DNA of 50,404 nucleotides from Methylococcaceae bacterium (GCA_007280895.1 QYQN01000151.1:1-50404); one strand, 5' to 3'. Shown: positions 23,114 to 34,500, counted from the stretch's first letter. Numbers and translations: made by a program. The notes: generated by a model from the letters alone, not told the origin.

Positions 23114-23256
23114 AGTAATCCAGTGCGCTAGATGTGCTCAGTAATGAGTCGTCAAAGCAAGTTGTGTAAAGAGATGGAGTAAACGTTAATGCTTAATAAC
23201 TGCAAATAATTGTGTTTAAGAAATGAGCAAGAAATAACTTATCTCATGTTCATTTC

Positions 23257-23838
23257 TTAGTGCAGTAAATCATCGCGTAGGGTTGTAAACAGTGAATAAA
23301 TAAGTTGGTCAGCATCATTGTCTTCGTGTTGGGAGTCTATGGGTAAGTTTTTAAGGCTGCTGGTTTGCTCGGCTTTAGTCGCCAGATTGGCACTGACTAG
23401 CGTTTCCTTGTTTTCAGCGGTGACATGAATAACATACAAGCTCGTGTTTGCTTCGTTTTTTAATAGATTACCAAATAAATCTAGCAAGCCAGCATCATGG
23501 TAGGCTACATAAAATAAGCCTTGGCTGCGTTCTTGATCAGTAATTTTTATCTCCGCTTGCTTTAAGGCTAACTCAAGGGCGAGCCAAGCTGTGTCAAGAG
23601 GTTGTTTAATTTTAAAACGCATTGGCACAGTTTTAACCAAGTAAACCGCTTTACCTAAGCCTTTTTTATTATGCTGTTTGGGAAGTACAGGTTCATCTGC
23701 ACAACAATCTGATATTTCGCTGCCAGCTAATATGGGTGGGCGCTCTAAGGCTTGGGTATCAAGGTAACGTGGATCTTTGCCAAGGCTACAGCCTGTTAAG
23801 AGAAGCAGGATAAAAACGCTGAGATTAATGTTGCGCAT
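23257..23838 (-). CDS. BamC/NlpB-like outer membrane lipoprotein
   Basis: Lipobox LLTGCSLGKDPRYLDT; L(D)TAWLALELALKQAEIKITDQERSQGLFYVAY typical of the NlpB/DapX family. Confidence 0.7.
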   Translation of the reverse strand: MRNINLSVFILLLLTGCSLGKDPRYLDTQALERPPILAGSEISDCCADEPVLPKQHNKKGLGKAVYLVKTVPMRFKIKQPLDTAWLALELALKQAEIKITDQERSQGLFYVAYHDAGLLDLFGNLLKNEANTSLYVIHVTAENKETLVSANLATKAEQTSSLKNLPIDSQHEDNDADQLIYSLFTTLRDDLLH

Positions 23839-23840
23839 AG

Positions 23841-24665
23841 TTATTCACATCCTAAGCGTCGATGCTGTAAAGCAGGAAAGCTATGACGTATTTTATTCAG
23901 TCGGTCAAGGTTGAGCTCTGCACTGACAAAGCCACTGCCTGTTTTGTAGCAATCTAATACTACCCCCCAAGGATCAATAATCATGCTATGACCAAAGGTG
24001 CGACGACCATTAAGATGAAAGCCACCTTGGTTCGGGGCAATAACATAGCAAAGGTTTTCAATGGCGCGTGCACGCAGTAGTAGTTCCCAATGTGCTGCCC
24101 CTGTTTCTGCGGTAAACGCTGACGGGATAACTATAATATCTACACCTTGTTGACTCATATTACGAAATAATTCTGGAAAACGTAGATCATAACAAACCCC
24201 AATGCCTAAGCGTCCAAAGGGGCTATCCATGACCAGTGCGGTGTCACCTGCTTCTATAGAAGCAGATTCGCGATAAGTGTCCTCGCTACCTGGTACATGC
24301 ACATCAAATAAATGAATTTTGTCGTAGCGATTAACGCGCTGTCCTTGGTCATTATAAATTAAACAGCTTGCACGGACTTTATTGGGGTCGGAGGTACTGG
24401 CTAAAGGAATGGTGCCGCCGATAAGCCATACGGCATATTTTTTTGCCACCCGTGCTAAAAAATCTTGAATAAGACCACCCTTACCATCAATTTCTTGCAC
24501 TTTCACTTTGTCTAATTCATGTTCACCCATTAAGGCAAAATTTTCAGGTAAGGCAATTAATTTAGCTCCTGCTAGGGCAGCTTCTTCGATGAGACGTTCA
24601 GCAGCAATTAAGTTGGAGCGGATATTTGGGCTAGAAGCCATTTGAATCGCAGCACATGTGTTCAT
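23841..24665 (-). CDS. Carbon-nitrogen hydrolase (Nit-like, deaminated glutathione amidase family)
   Basis: MNTCAAIQMASSPNIRSNL, LPENFALMG, YDKIHLFDVHVPG, GVCYDLRFPELFR, Cys active-site context; start at 24665 preferred over 24749. Confidence 0.92.
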   Translation of the reverse strand: MNTCAAIQMASSPNIRSNLIAAERLIEEAALAGAKLIALPENFALMGEHELDKVKVQEIDGKGGLIQDFLARVAKKYAVWLIGGTIPLASTSDPNKVRASCLIYNDQGQRVNRYDKIHLFDVHVPGSEDTYRESASIEAGDTALVMDSPFGRLGIGVCYDLRFPELFRNMSQQGVDIIVIPSAFTAETGAAHWELLLRARAIENLCYVIAPNQGGFHLNGRRTFGHSMIIDPWGVVLDCYKTGSGFVSAELNLDRLNKIRHSFPALQHRRLGCE

Positions 24666-24751
24666 AACAAATTGAATCAGAATAAGGTTAATTAAGGTAG
24701 CGGTGGAATATAAAACGTGACGATTATTTTTGAGTCGTTTGCCTAGCAATG

Positions 24752-25180
24752 TTAAGTGCTTGGCTTGTGTGGATTAAACAAAACATCATCGTCCAAAGGG
24801 TAACGTAAGCGGTAAATAAGTTGCTTATTGTCAACAAATACGCCATCAAATAAACAGGATAACCGTTTGGATACATTCGGCAAGGGCAAGATATGCTGCT
24901 CGGGGACGTGTTGTAAACCAATGGCACGATCAAATAGTAAAATAAAGGCCGCTGTGTTGAGGTTTTGGGTATAAATAACACCGGTATGAGTCGTATTTAG
25001 CCTAGGCTCAAGCTGTAAAATAGCTCGACTGTTAAGCACTTTATAGGTTTGATTACGGATATCTAGGTGTCCTGCAAGGGATGCCGTATCGTGGTTAGTT
25101 ATGCTGAGTACTTCATGCACTGCCGCACAATTTAACAAAAGTTGGTAAGGGCCTGTAGCGACCTGTAAATACTGATTCAT
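24752..25180 (-). CDS. CheW-like scaffold protein
   Basis: 142 aa; short CheW-like beta-barrel pattern, directly downstream of and overlapping cheA by 1 nt. Confidence 0.65.
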   Translation of the reverse strand: MNQYLQVATGPYQLLLNCAAVHEVLSITNHDTASLAGHLDIRNQTYKVLNSRAILQLEPRLNTTHTGVIYTQNLNTAAFILLFDRAIGLQHVPEQHILPLPNVSKRLSCLFDGVFVDNKQLIYRLRYPLDDDVLFNPHKPST

Positions 25181-28140
25181 TACGATTCCACGCGGATACT
25201 TTCAGCGAGTTTTAATAAAATTTCACCATCCAAAATTAATACTACTTTGCCATCCCCCATGATTGCCGCTCCACCCACGCCAGGTAAGGCGGCTAAGCGT
25301 GCGTGTATATCTTTTACAAATAATTCGCGGCGACCAATAGTGCTGTCAATGACCAAGCCAATCATCTGTTGACCATTGGATAAGACTACTGCCGAACGGC
25401 TGTGGAGGTCATTACCAATTAAGGCCTGATGGGTAAAGCCAAGTAAATCGCCAAGATGTGCCAAAGGTAAAAATGCGCCACGTAACAACATAGCGGGGCG
25501 CCCTTTGATGGTTTGAATGGCGTTAGTAGGTACTTCAATCATTTCAGCAACAAAACGTCCAGGCAAGGCAAGGGTTTGTTGTCCAGCATTAACTAACATA
25601 ACATCCTGAACGGCAACGGATAAGGGCATTTCTAAAGAAAAGGTTGAGCCTTTGCCTAAGGTAGATTTGATATGAATAGAGCCACCTAGGCGCATGACAT
25701 TAGTGCGAACAACATCCATGCCCACGCCGCGACCAGAAATTTCTGTGATTTCCTGTGCGGTAGAAAAGCCAGGCATAAAGAGGAAGTTATAAAGCTCTTC
25801 GGTATTTAAATTAAGGCTGTCTTCGGCTTTTAGTAGACCGCGTTCAATGGCTTTAGCGCGAATTTTTTCTGGGTCAATGCCGCACCCATCATCAATCACC
25901 TGCACAATTACGCGGCTGCCTTGTTGAATAGCATTAATGGTAATGTTAGCTTCTGGATTTTTGCCAGCAGCCAGTCGTATTTCGGGCATTTCAATGCCAT
26001 GGTCGGCACTGTTACGCACCATGTGCATTAAAGGATCCGCTAAAATTTCCACCATTGCTTTATCGATACGCACCTCTTGACCAGACATTGTTAAGCGAAT
26101 CTGTTTGCCTTGTGCTTGTGCTAAGTCACGCACTACGCGTGGGAAACGTTTAAACACCATTTCCACTGGCATTACCCGTAGGCTCATGGCATGGTCTTGT
26201 AAATGGGCGAGGGCGGTTTGGATATTGGTATCAACTTCAATCAGTTTGCGGTGCTGTTCATCTAAGGCTTCATAGATAGGCGTTAAGGTGGTGTGATAAT
26301 CGGTGTCGTGAGTGTGTTCGCCCAGTAAATTTTTAAAGTTGAGTAAGGCTTCGCGGGCACGAGTGTTAGTAATAATGTGGTTAAGTTGGGCGCGTAACAA
26401 GACCATTTCACCAATTTGGTTCATGAAGTTATCCAGCGTTTCGCCTGCCACACGAATAGATTGTGTTGTTGTGGATGTGGTGTTAGGTGTCGCTGAGCTT
26501 GGCTTTTCGGGAGTCGGTGCGTCCTGTTGTGTTGCTGTTAGTTGAGTCGCTTGCGTCGCCTGACCCTGAGTAGGCTGAAGAGCAGAAGGTTTAAGCTGAA
26601 TCATTGAGGCTTCAGGATCAATGTTCAGTATTTCAGCATGCAATTGTGCTCTGGATAAGGGCGATACCAATAGCATTTCATACCAGCTTTGGTCCTCAAT
26701 AAAAACTGAACGATTAGTGATTAAACGTCCATTTTTTTCTATCCACATTAAAAAATCAGCAGCAAGCTCTTCGGAAGATTCTAAATGTGCCATGATTTCG
26801 TAAATAGTTTCACCTTTATCTAAGGCACTTACTAGGTCATGGACATTTTCTGGAGAAAGAATTTCCAACAACTCAGGGGTAATATTTAATTGCTCAATAA
26901 GTGCGCGAGCGGAGGTTTTTGGATGCGCGTTATCAGGGTGGTTATCAGTATGCCAGAGGTGTTCGCGAAAACGCGTGGCTAAGGTTTCGCAGGCATTAAT
27001 TAACGTTGTTTGTGTGGTGAGATCGCCCGCCTCGCGTGCGCTGAGTAATTGACGAATGAGGCTTATACATTCTTCAGTGAGCACTGTTATGTCAGTGATC
27101 AGAGGAAAGTCGCCATGCGCAATGCGTCCGTAGACATCTTCTGCTAACAAGATGAGTTCAAGGCGTAAGTTAGGCAATAAAAAAGCTAAGAGAGCATTGA
27201 GAGCGTTGAGGTCATTGAAAATATGCTCTGCTAGTAAGCTGTGCTTAGTCTCACATGTTTGAAAGTCCTTTAGATGCTGGGAAAGTGCGTACGTTAGCTG
27301 TTCAAAATCCTGTTTAAGTGTCTCTGTTAAGGAGGCGCCTAAGCCCTGTGAACCGGCATCTTCACCGCTTTCGTGTTCAAGATGTAGCAGCAAATCTTGT
27401 AATTGCCGCAGTAAGTCTACAATAGCGGCGTGGCCACCAGAGGGTAGGGTCTCAGCTGCGGGAAGTTGGGCTAACAATGCTTGGATAATCTGGTTTAAAC
27501 GCGTAAAGCCCATCACATTGGCAGCATGATCTAATGTTGCTAAGGTCTTGGTCAGGCGGGTATGCGCGTCGGCATTGAGAGGTGTGTCAGCACATATCAG
27601 CAGGGTTGATAATTCAGGGGTATTTTCACGCAATAATTCCATGAATAATTTCAACATTTCTGTATCTTCATGGAGTGCGATGTGTTGATAGCTGGGTGTC
27701 GTGGTAGTGGCGTGTGTGCTTGCTTCGAGCGTTTCAGTGTCTATGCCACTCGCGTGAGCAAAAGCACGTTTTAATTGTGCAATAAGTGCGGCTGGGGCGC
27801 CGCCATCGCTACGTTCCGCCACCGCTTGGGCACGTAGTTCTTTGAGTTGATCGACTGCTTCCAGTAATAATGCCGCAGTTGCTTGATCTAGCTGGGCATT
27901 ACCCTCGCGTACTAAGCCAAGTAAATCTTCAGCCGAATGCGAAAGTTGCCCCATGCCTAGCATTTCTAGGGCGTTAGCAATGCCTTTAATGGAATGAAAC
28001 GAACGAAATAAACGCGCTACTTCGCTAGCATCCACCGAATTTGAATCCGCAGCAACGAGGATTTCTTCCATGATTTCAAGATGCTCTTCTGTTTCAATAG
28101 CGAATTGTTGCCAAATATTTTCAATAAAATCATCATTCAT
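25180..28140 (-). CDS. cheA: Chemotaxis histidine kinase CheA (extended N-terminal region)
   Basis: Hpt domain SFHSIKGIANALEM, kinase motifs LADPLMHMVRNSADHGIEMPE, DDGCGIDPEKI, GRGVGMDVVRTNVMRLGG, C-terminal CheW-like domain. Confidence 0.94.
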   Translation of the reverse strand: MNDDFIENIWQQFAIETEEHLEIMEEILVAADSNSVDASEVARLFRSFHSIKGIANALEMLGMGQLSHSAEDLLGLVREGNAQLDQATAALLLEAVDQLKELRAQAVAERSDGGAPAALIAQLKRAFAHASGIDTETLEASTHATTTTPSYQHIALHEDTEMLKLFMELLRENTPELSTLLICADTPLNADAHTRLTKTLATLDHAANVMGFTRLNQIIQALLAQLPAAETLPSGGHAAIVDLLRQLQDLLLHLEHESGEDAGSQGLGASLTETLKQDFEQLTYALSQHLKDFQTCETKHSLLAEHIFNDLNALNALLAFLLPNLRLELILLAEDVYGRIAHGDFPLITDITVLTEECISLIRQLLSAREAGDLTTQTTLINACETLATRFREHLWHTDNHPDNAHPKTSARALIEQLNITPELLEILSPENVHDLVSALDKGETIYEIMAHLESSEELAADFLMWIEKNGRLITNRSVFIEDQSWYEMLLVSPLSRAQLHAEILNIDPEASMIQLKPSALQPTQGQATQATQLTATQQDAPTPEKPSSATPNTTSTTTQSIRVAGETLDNFMNQIGEMVLLRAQLNHIITNTRAREALLNFKNLLGEHTHDTDYHTTLTPIYEALDEQHRKLIEVDTNIQTALAHLQDHAMSLRVMPVEMVFKRFPRVVRDLAQAQGKQIRLTMSGQEVRIDKAMVEILADPLMHMVRNSADHGIEMPEIRLAAGKNPEANITINAIQQGSRVIVQVIDDGCGIDPEKIRAKAIERGLLKAEDSLNLNTEELYNFLFMPGFSTAQEITEISGRGVGMDVVRTNVMRLGGSIHIKSTLGKGSTFSLEMPLSVAVQDVMLVNAGQQTLALPGRFVAEMIEVPTNAIQTIKGRPAMLLRGAFLPLAHLGDLLGFTHQALIGNDLHSRSAVVLSNGQQMIGLVIDSTIGRRELFVKDIHARLAALPGVGGAAIMGDGKVVLILDGEILLKLAESIRVES

Positions 28141-28318
28141 AGGGGGACTCGAAGTAATGTTAGCTGTATTGACCGTACTGGTTGCGGTCCACGCGTTGTC
28201 TATTCATTATGGGGCACTTAAAAAACGTAATGATCAAGCCTAGGGCTTGGTGTATTTAGACTAGGGTACTTTAGAAAGCCTACGTTTATGAGGCCTGTGC
28301 TGGCATGTTAGGCCGCTA

Positions 28319-28729
28319 TCAGGCGGGTGGTAAGCCCGTTGCTTTGCGTGCTGCAACGACAATGTCGTGTCCTTTTTTTTGTGCTAAATCTAAACTCATC
28401 GCACCGCTGGGTTTAGCAATCACATCAACGGCGCCCAGTCTTCTTGCTTCTAAGGCTTGGGGTGAGCCAGTTTGGGCGACGGAGGAAATGATAATAACTT
28501 TGGCAGAGGAAATAAGTTTCAAGCGTTTTAAGCATTCCAAACCATCCATTTCAGGCATTTCAATATCCAGCAAAACAAGATCTGGATTGAACTCTTTAAT
28601 GGCTTCTAATCCTTTAACGCCGTTGGACGCATTGCCAACGACTTCAAAGTCAGGATCAGCGGTCACAATATTGCTTATGAGAATACGCATAATGTAAGAA
28701 TCATCCACTACAACTATTTTTTTTGTCAT
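28319..28729 (-). CDS. Stand-alone response regulator receiver (CheY-type; sequence resembles CheB N-terminal REC)
   Basis: VVDDSYIMRILIS, LVLLDIEMPEMDGLECL, IIISS, ALEARRLGAVDVIAKPSG; ends after the receiver domain. Confidence 0.9.
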   Translation of the reverse strand: MTKKIVVVDDSYIMRILISNIVTADPDFEVVGNASNGVKGLEAIKEFNPDLVLLDIEMPEMDGLECLKRLKLISSAKVIIISSVAQTGSPQALEARRLGAVDVIAKPSGAMSLDLAQKKGHDIVVAARKATGLPPA

Positions 28730-28943
28730 GTTATAAGTCCAAAGATAATGATAAGAACGGGTAGACCACTATTTTACTGTGCTTTTCTGAGTTATGTCTT
28801 TTAAAAATACCTGACCGCCTTTAATTAACGCACATAATGAGTGACTTATAAGTGATGAGCAACACGCTTTGTTGGGGGAACAACATTCGCACGCTTTAAT
28901 TATCGGTGGCAAGATGTGATGCTTGTCTGTATCCTCATGCCCC

Positions 28944-29414
28944 ATGCAAATACATCTGATTTCAATAGGAAACCGAATGCCTCGCTGGGTGCAGGAAGGT
29001 TACGAAGAATATGCTAAACGTCTTCCCAAAGAATGCGAATTAGTCCTTAAAGAAGTGCCGGCCGGTAAGCGTGGCAAAAATAGTGATCTAACGCGAATCA
29101 TTAAAGAGGAAGGGGAGCGTATGATTGCCGCATTGCCTGTTGCGGCTCATGTGGTGAGTTTAGATATACCTGGTCGCGCATGGTCAACCCCTGATTTGGC
29201 CACGGCAATGCAGCATTGGCGCGAAGGTGGGCAGCCTGTGGCGTTATTAATTGGTGGGCCAGAAGGTTTGGCTGCGTCAGTAAAATCTCTTGCGCGCCAG
29301 TCCTGGAGTTTATCGCCCTTGACCTTTCCACACCCCTTAGTACGCATTGTTGTCGCTGAACAACTGTATCGTGCGTGGAGTTTACTTAATAACCATCCTT
29401 ATCATCGCTCATGA
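28944..29414 (+). CDS. rlmH: 23S rRNA pseudouridine1915 N3-methyltransferase RlmH
   Basis: IHLISIGNRMPRWVQEGYEEYAKRLP, LLIGGPEGL, SLSPLTFPHPLVRIVVAEQLYRAWSLLNNHPYHR. Confidence 0.95.
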   Translation: MQIHLISIGNRMPRWVQEGYEEYAKRLPKECELVLKEVPAGKRGKNSDLTRIIKEEGERMIAALPVAAHVVSLDIPGRAWSTPDLATAMQHWREGGQPVALLIGGPEGLAASVKSLARQSWSLSPLTFPHPLVRIVVAEQLYRAWSLLNNHPYHRS

Positions 29415-29989
29415 CAGCTGCTATTATTTTGGCCTCGGCTTCACCTAGGCGTGTTGAATTACTGAAACAAATTCACCTTGCGTGCGAACGCCATCCCGTA
29501 TTTATTGATGAAACACCTCGCCAGAATGAACCACCAGAGCGCTATGTTAAACGCATGGCAGAAGAAAAATCAGCCGCTTGCGTAGCGCAGTTAGGCGAGG
29601 GTAGGCCTGTTCTTGCGGCCGACACCTGTGTGGTGATTGGGCAGCGTATTTTAGGTAAACCTGTTAATTATGCCAATGCGTATGAAATGTTAAGTCTGCT
29701 TTCAGGGCAAACGCATCAGGTTATGACCGCAGTCTCTTTGCGTGGACGACTGCATAGTATGGCGTTAAGTGTGACGCAGGTAACGTTTCGAGTCATTAAT
29801 GAAGCTGAAATTGATGCGTATTGGCGCACGGGTGAGCCACTTGATAAAGCTGGAAGTTATGCTATACAAGGGCAGGGAGCTATATTTGTGGCTTCACTTC
29901 AGGGCAGTTTTTCAGGGGTTGTGGGTTTGCCTTTATTTGAAACAGCTCAATTATTAGCTAAAGAAGGGATAAATACGCCGAATGAGTGA
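29411..29989 (+). CDS. maf: Maf-family nucleotide pyrophosphatase
   Basis: IILASASPRRVELLKQI, VLAADTCVV, GQTHQVMTAV, AGSYAIQGQGAIFV motifs. Confidence 0.94.
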   Translation: MTAAIILASASPRRVELLKQIHLACERHPVFIDETPRQNEPPERYVKRMAEEKSAACVAQLGEGRPVLAADTCVVIGQRILGKPVNYANAYEMLSLLSGQTHQVMTAVSLRGRLHSMALSVTQVTFRVINEAEIDAYWRTGEPLDKAGSYAIQGQGAIFVASLQGSFSGVVGLPLFETAQLLAKEGINTPNE

Positions 29990-31436
29990 AGAAATCTTAA
30001 TTAATGTTACCCCACCTGAAACGCGGGTGGCCGTCATTGAAAATGGTGTGTTACAAGAGCTCATTATCGAGCGAACACGTGAATTAGGCTTAGTGGGCAA
30101 TATTTACAAAGGCGAGGTTTGTCGGGTGTTGCCTGGTATGCAAGCAGCCTTTGTTGATATTGGTCTTGAAAAGGCAGCGTTTCTGCATATTTCTGATTTA
30201 TGCAGCAAGGATTTAGAAAAAAAAGGCTCTGAAAATATTGAACATTATCTGCATGAAGGGCAATTATTAGTCGTGCAAGTGGTGAAAGATCCATTGGGTA
30301 GCAAAGGTGCACGTTTAACCACAGAAATAGCAATTCCTTCGCGGTATCAAGTGTTTATGCCTTATTCATCAAATTGTGGCGTGTCGCAGCGTATTGAATG
30401 TGAAGCAGAACGTCTGCGCTTACGAACCTGTTTAGATACTTTTCGTAAAGAGTATGAATGCGGTGGCTTTATTGCCAGAACCGCCGCCGAATGTGCTGAT
30501 GAAGCCGTGTTAATTACGGATATGAAGTTTTTATTAAAACTCTGGCAATCCATTGTCGAAAAAATTGGAAAAGCCAAAGCCAAAGAGTTTATCCATAAAG
30601 ATTTGCCCTTAAGTGTTAGAACCTTACGCGATTTATACAAAGAAGGCATTGATCGAGTACGGGTTGATTCGCGTGAGACGTATCATCGCTTAGTTGAATT
30701 TGCGCAAATTTTCGTTCCAGAAATTGTTTCTGTCATTGAACATTACAGTGGCGAATGCCCAGTATTTGATATTTACAGCGTTGAAGATGAAATCAGTAAG
30801 GCACTTGAACGCAAAGTTAAATTAAAATCTGGTGGGCATCTGGTGTTTGATCAAACTGAAGCGATGACCACGGTCGATGTCAATACCGGCGGTTATGTGG
30901 GCGGGCGTAATTTGGAAGAAACAATTTTTAAAACCAATTTAGAAGCCGCACAAACCATTGCCAGACAATTACGCCTACGCAATTTAGGCGGCATTATTAT
31001 TATTGATTTTATTGACATGACCAGTGAGGAGCATAAAACGCAGGTGTTGCAAGCCTTAGATAGGCATTTAATGAAGGATAGAGCAAAAACTAAAATCACC
31101 GAAGTATCAAGTTTAGGCTTGGTGGAGATGACTCGAAAACGCACTCGAGAAAGTTTGGAGCATATAATGTGTGAGCCGTGCAGTGCGTGTGGTGGGCGAG
31201 GCGTGTTAAAAACGGCCGAATCCATGTGTTTGGAAATATTCCGCGAAATTATCCGCGAAGTCAGATTGTATAAAGTGAGCACCTTAATGGTTCTGGCCTC
31301 TAACAGTGTGGTGGAAATGTTACTGGACGAAGAAGCGACAATGCTTGCAGAATTAGAAACATTTTTAGGTGTACACATTAAATTTAGGGCAGAAACTCAG
31401 TATAACCAAGAGCAATACGATGTGGTTTTGCTTTAA
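29982..31436 (+). CDS. rng: Ribonuclease G
   Basis: S1 segment, TTVDVNTGGYVGG, GGIIIIDFIDM, Zn-link CEPCSACGGRG. Confidence 0.95.
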   Translation: MSEEILINVTPPETRVAVIENGVLQELIIERTRELGLVGNIYKGEVCRVLPGMQAAFVDIGLEKAAFLHISDLCSKDLEKKGSENIEHYLHEGQLLVVQVVKDPLGSKGARLTTEIAIPSRYQVFMPYSSNCGVSQRIECEAERLRLRTCLDTFRKEYECGGFIARTAAECADEAVLITDMKFLLKLWQSIVEKIGKAKAKEFIHKDLPLSVRTLRDLYKEGIDRVRVDSRETYHRLVEFAQIFVPEIVSVIEHYSGECPVFDIYSVEDEISKALERKVKLKSGGHLVFDQTEAMTTVDVNTGGYVGGRNLEETIFKTNLEAAQTIARQLRLRNLGGIIIIDFIDMTSEEHKTQVLQALDRHLMKDRAKTKITEVSSLGLVEMTRKRTRESLEHIMCEPCSACGGRGVLKTAESMCLEIFREIIREVRLYKVSTLMVLASNSVVEMLLDEEATMLAELETFLGVHIKFRAETQYNQEQYDVVLL

Positions 31437-31586
31437 ATAGTCATTGAGCAGACATTTTTTAACATGAGCGGAAGTGACGTCGCCTAACGTGCCTACGTTT
31501 GGCTGCCGCGCTTGTCACGCGCTAAAAATAACAAGCTAACACCTAAGTGTTCAGATGCTGACGCTACTACGGTCGATTTTATTATT

Positions 31587-34500
31587 ATGATTCATCACTT
31601 CACACGCGCAACACGCCATGTAATTTTTTGGTCGCTTATAGTTATTGCCTTAGGCATTACAGGTATTCGCTTAACCCTTATTGGCGTAGAGACCTTCAAA
31701 AGTGATTTAGCCACGCGCCTGGGCAAGGAATTGGGCGCTGTGATTGATATTGGCAGTTTAAGTGCACGGATGCGAAGGTTTAGTCCTGAATTGATTGTAA
31801 AAAATGTGCAGGTGCGCAGTACTGAGCACAGTGTTTCCTCAGCCATTAGCCTTAAAGAACTACGCCTTGGCATTAACTTGTCACAGTTAGTGATGAGTAA
31901 ACAGTTAGCCTCGTCAGCATGGATAAGCTTTGTTGGTGCACATTTTACCGTGCAACAAAATGCCCAAAAAAACTGGAAAATACGTGGCTTAGCCAGTGGT
32001 AAATCGCCACCCTTATGGCTTTTTGAAGTAGGTAAAATTGCTTTATTAGACAGTCATGTTGAGATCCAGTGGGGCGAAAAGGCAGTAACCCTCAAACAAG
32101 TGCCGAAGGTCAATCTTGTTGTAATTAATCAAGGTGATCAACATCAAATCAAGCTCTTAACTGAGCTTCCAGAAGGTTATGGCAAGCATCTAAGCATAGC
32201 GGCCGCATTTAAAGGTAATCCTTTGCTTAATCCAGGACAGTTGAGTGGACAGCTTTATGTGCAGGGTCAGCAGATGCAGGCTGAGCTGTTGCGGCTGTTA
32301 CCCGTCACTGCATTTCAGCAGTTAACGCAGGGCACGGGTGAGGTCAGCGTGTGGGCGCACTGGCAGGCAGCAGAAGTGGTCGCGGTAACTATGCAAACCC
32401 ATTGGCATGACTTAGCTTGGCAACCTTCAGCCAACACTCTACGCCCGCTTAATTCCTTAGGTACACAATGGCATTGGCAACGTCAGCCGCCGTCAACGGG
32501 TCAGGCAGGGTGGCACTGGCGAATGGTTATGCAGCGTTGCCTGTTCACTGTGCTAGATGCTCAGCAGCAGCGTATAAGCTTGCCCAATATTCGTTTTGTC
32601 ATGCAGGGCGGGGGCGCTGACTACGCAAAATTAGAGACCTTATCGTTAGCGTTACCCCAGTTAGATATGCAAGCGGTGACCGCACTGAGTCCGGTGTGGG
32701 CGGCGTTGTTACCGTTAGACCAGCAAGCCTGGGCAGGGTCGGAACTGAGTGGACAGTTAACTAATGTTGCCCTTAACGTGGATAAATTAAAAAAAACGCT
32801 ACAGCTCAAGGCAGATTTTGCTGGACTAACGCTTAAGGCTCTCCACTCCCAAGGCCTTGCTGTAGAAAACTGGACTGGGCATATTCAGGGCACCGAGCAG
32901 CAGGGGATATTACACTTAGCCAGTCACGACGCAACGGTGCTTGTGCCCACAGTATTTCGTCAGCCGTTACAAATAAAAGCCCTGCTTGGCACCGTTGAAT
33001 GGCAGCAAACAGCAACACAATGGCTCGTCACGAGCAAGCCCTTGCAACTTGATTTGCGTGGTGTGCAAACAGAAAATGCACTGCGTTTAGTGTGGCAAAA
33101 GAATGCAGAGCTGCCCTTTTTAGATTGGCGTATGCGTGTGCAAGCCGAGGACGTGAGTCAATTACAGTATTATTTTCCGCGTAATGTGATTAAGCCTATT
33201 GATCTTGAATGGTTAGATCGGGCTTTTGTGAACGGTAAAATCACTCAAGGCAACTTATCGTATTATGGGAAATTTGGCCAATTAGCCAATTTATCAGCCT
33301 ATTATTTACCCGAGCGTGCTGGTGTGACTACGTCACATCACCGTCCAGAACTTAGTCCAGAAGCGACCCGCCATGCCGTGTTGCAAGCCATCGAACAGCC
33401 AGAGGGCGCAGTCTTTGAAGCACTGTTACAAGTGCGAGATTTAGAATTAGATTATGCCCCACAGTGGCCGCATCTTACCGATATCGAAGGCGAGGTGTTG
33501 TTTTTGCAAGGGCGCATGGAAGTGGCGGCAACACAAGGCCATAGTTATCAGTTAAACGCGCATCACACCACAGTCATTAACGAAGCCTTAGGCAAAAGTC
33601 CCCGTTTATTAGTGCAAGGAAAAATTGATGGAAGCATTGCTGATGCACTGCTTTTTCTGCATGCAACACCTTTAAATGCCAGTATTGGTGGAGTGATTGA
33701 GGCGTTAATCCCACACGGTAATACACAAGTAAACGTAGCGTTAAGTTTGCCGCTGGCAAAAGGACTCAAGCCTAAGGTTGACGGTAGCGCAACGTTAGAA
33801 AATGCTGATATTATGATTAAAGCGATTGATTTACCGATTAAAAAAGTAACAGGCTTACTTAAATTTACCGAGCAGGGTATTTTTAGTGAACCCATACAGG
33901 CGAATGTATTTAAGCATCCAACGCAGATTACTATTAACAATAAACCCAGTTTGACTGAAGTAAATATGGCTGGCGAGGTGGAGCCGCAGCGTATTAGCCA
34001 GCATTTTGGGTTGCCAGAAGTCAGTTTTGCCAAAGGTGTGCTGCACTATGATTTACGTTTAGTGTTACCAGAAACGTCAATACCGTCTGCGCCAGACACG
34101 CCAAGGCTTGCTGTACAGATAGCCAGTGATTTAACGGGCGTAGCCTTACAATTACCCAATGGTTTAGGTAAAACAGCAACCGAAGCTACGCCCTTAATGC
34201 TGCGTTTTGATTTAACCGACACCCATTTATTGCCCATTGAGGTCAGTTACAAACAGCGTTTTAATGCGCATATTCGTTACAATACGGCAACGCATCAGCT
34301 TGATTCTGGACATATTCTCATTGGTAAAGGCGAGGCAAAGCGAGATGTCTTAACGGGCATTACCCTTGAACTCCGTCAGGATTACTTAAACTTAAAAGAG
34401 TGGTTAATGTGGCCGCATTCAGAGGGCAACAATACCGCACTTAGCTTTAATGAAATACACATTAACAGCCCACAGGCCTCGTGGGGAAAGGCACACTTAG

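Noticed and set aside
28235-28249. Small palindrome CAAGCC-TAG-GGCTTG upstream of cheA
   Set aside because: Six-bp arms, no adjacent T tract and no clear regulatory context; too weak to call.
28305-28697. 130-aa plus-strand ORF
   Set aside because: Antisense to the receiver-domain gene, which has clear REC motifs.
30893-31378. 161-aa minus-strand ORF
   Set aside because: Antisense to the conserved catalytic part of rng.
33563-34033. 156-aa minus-strand ORF
   Set aside because: Antisense within yhdP; no recognisable family, consistent with shadow reading.
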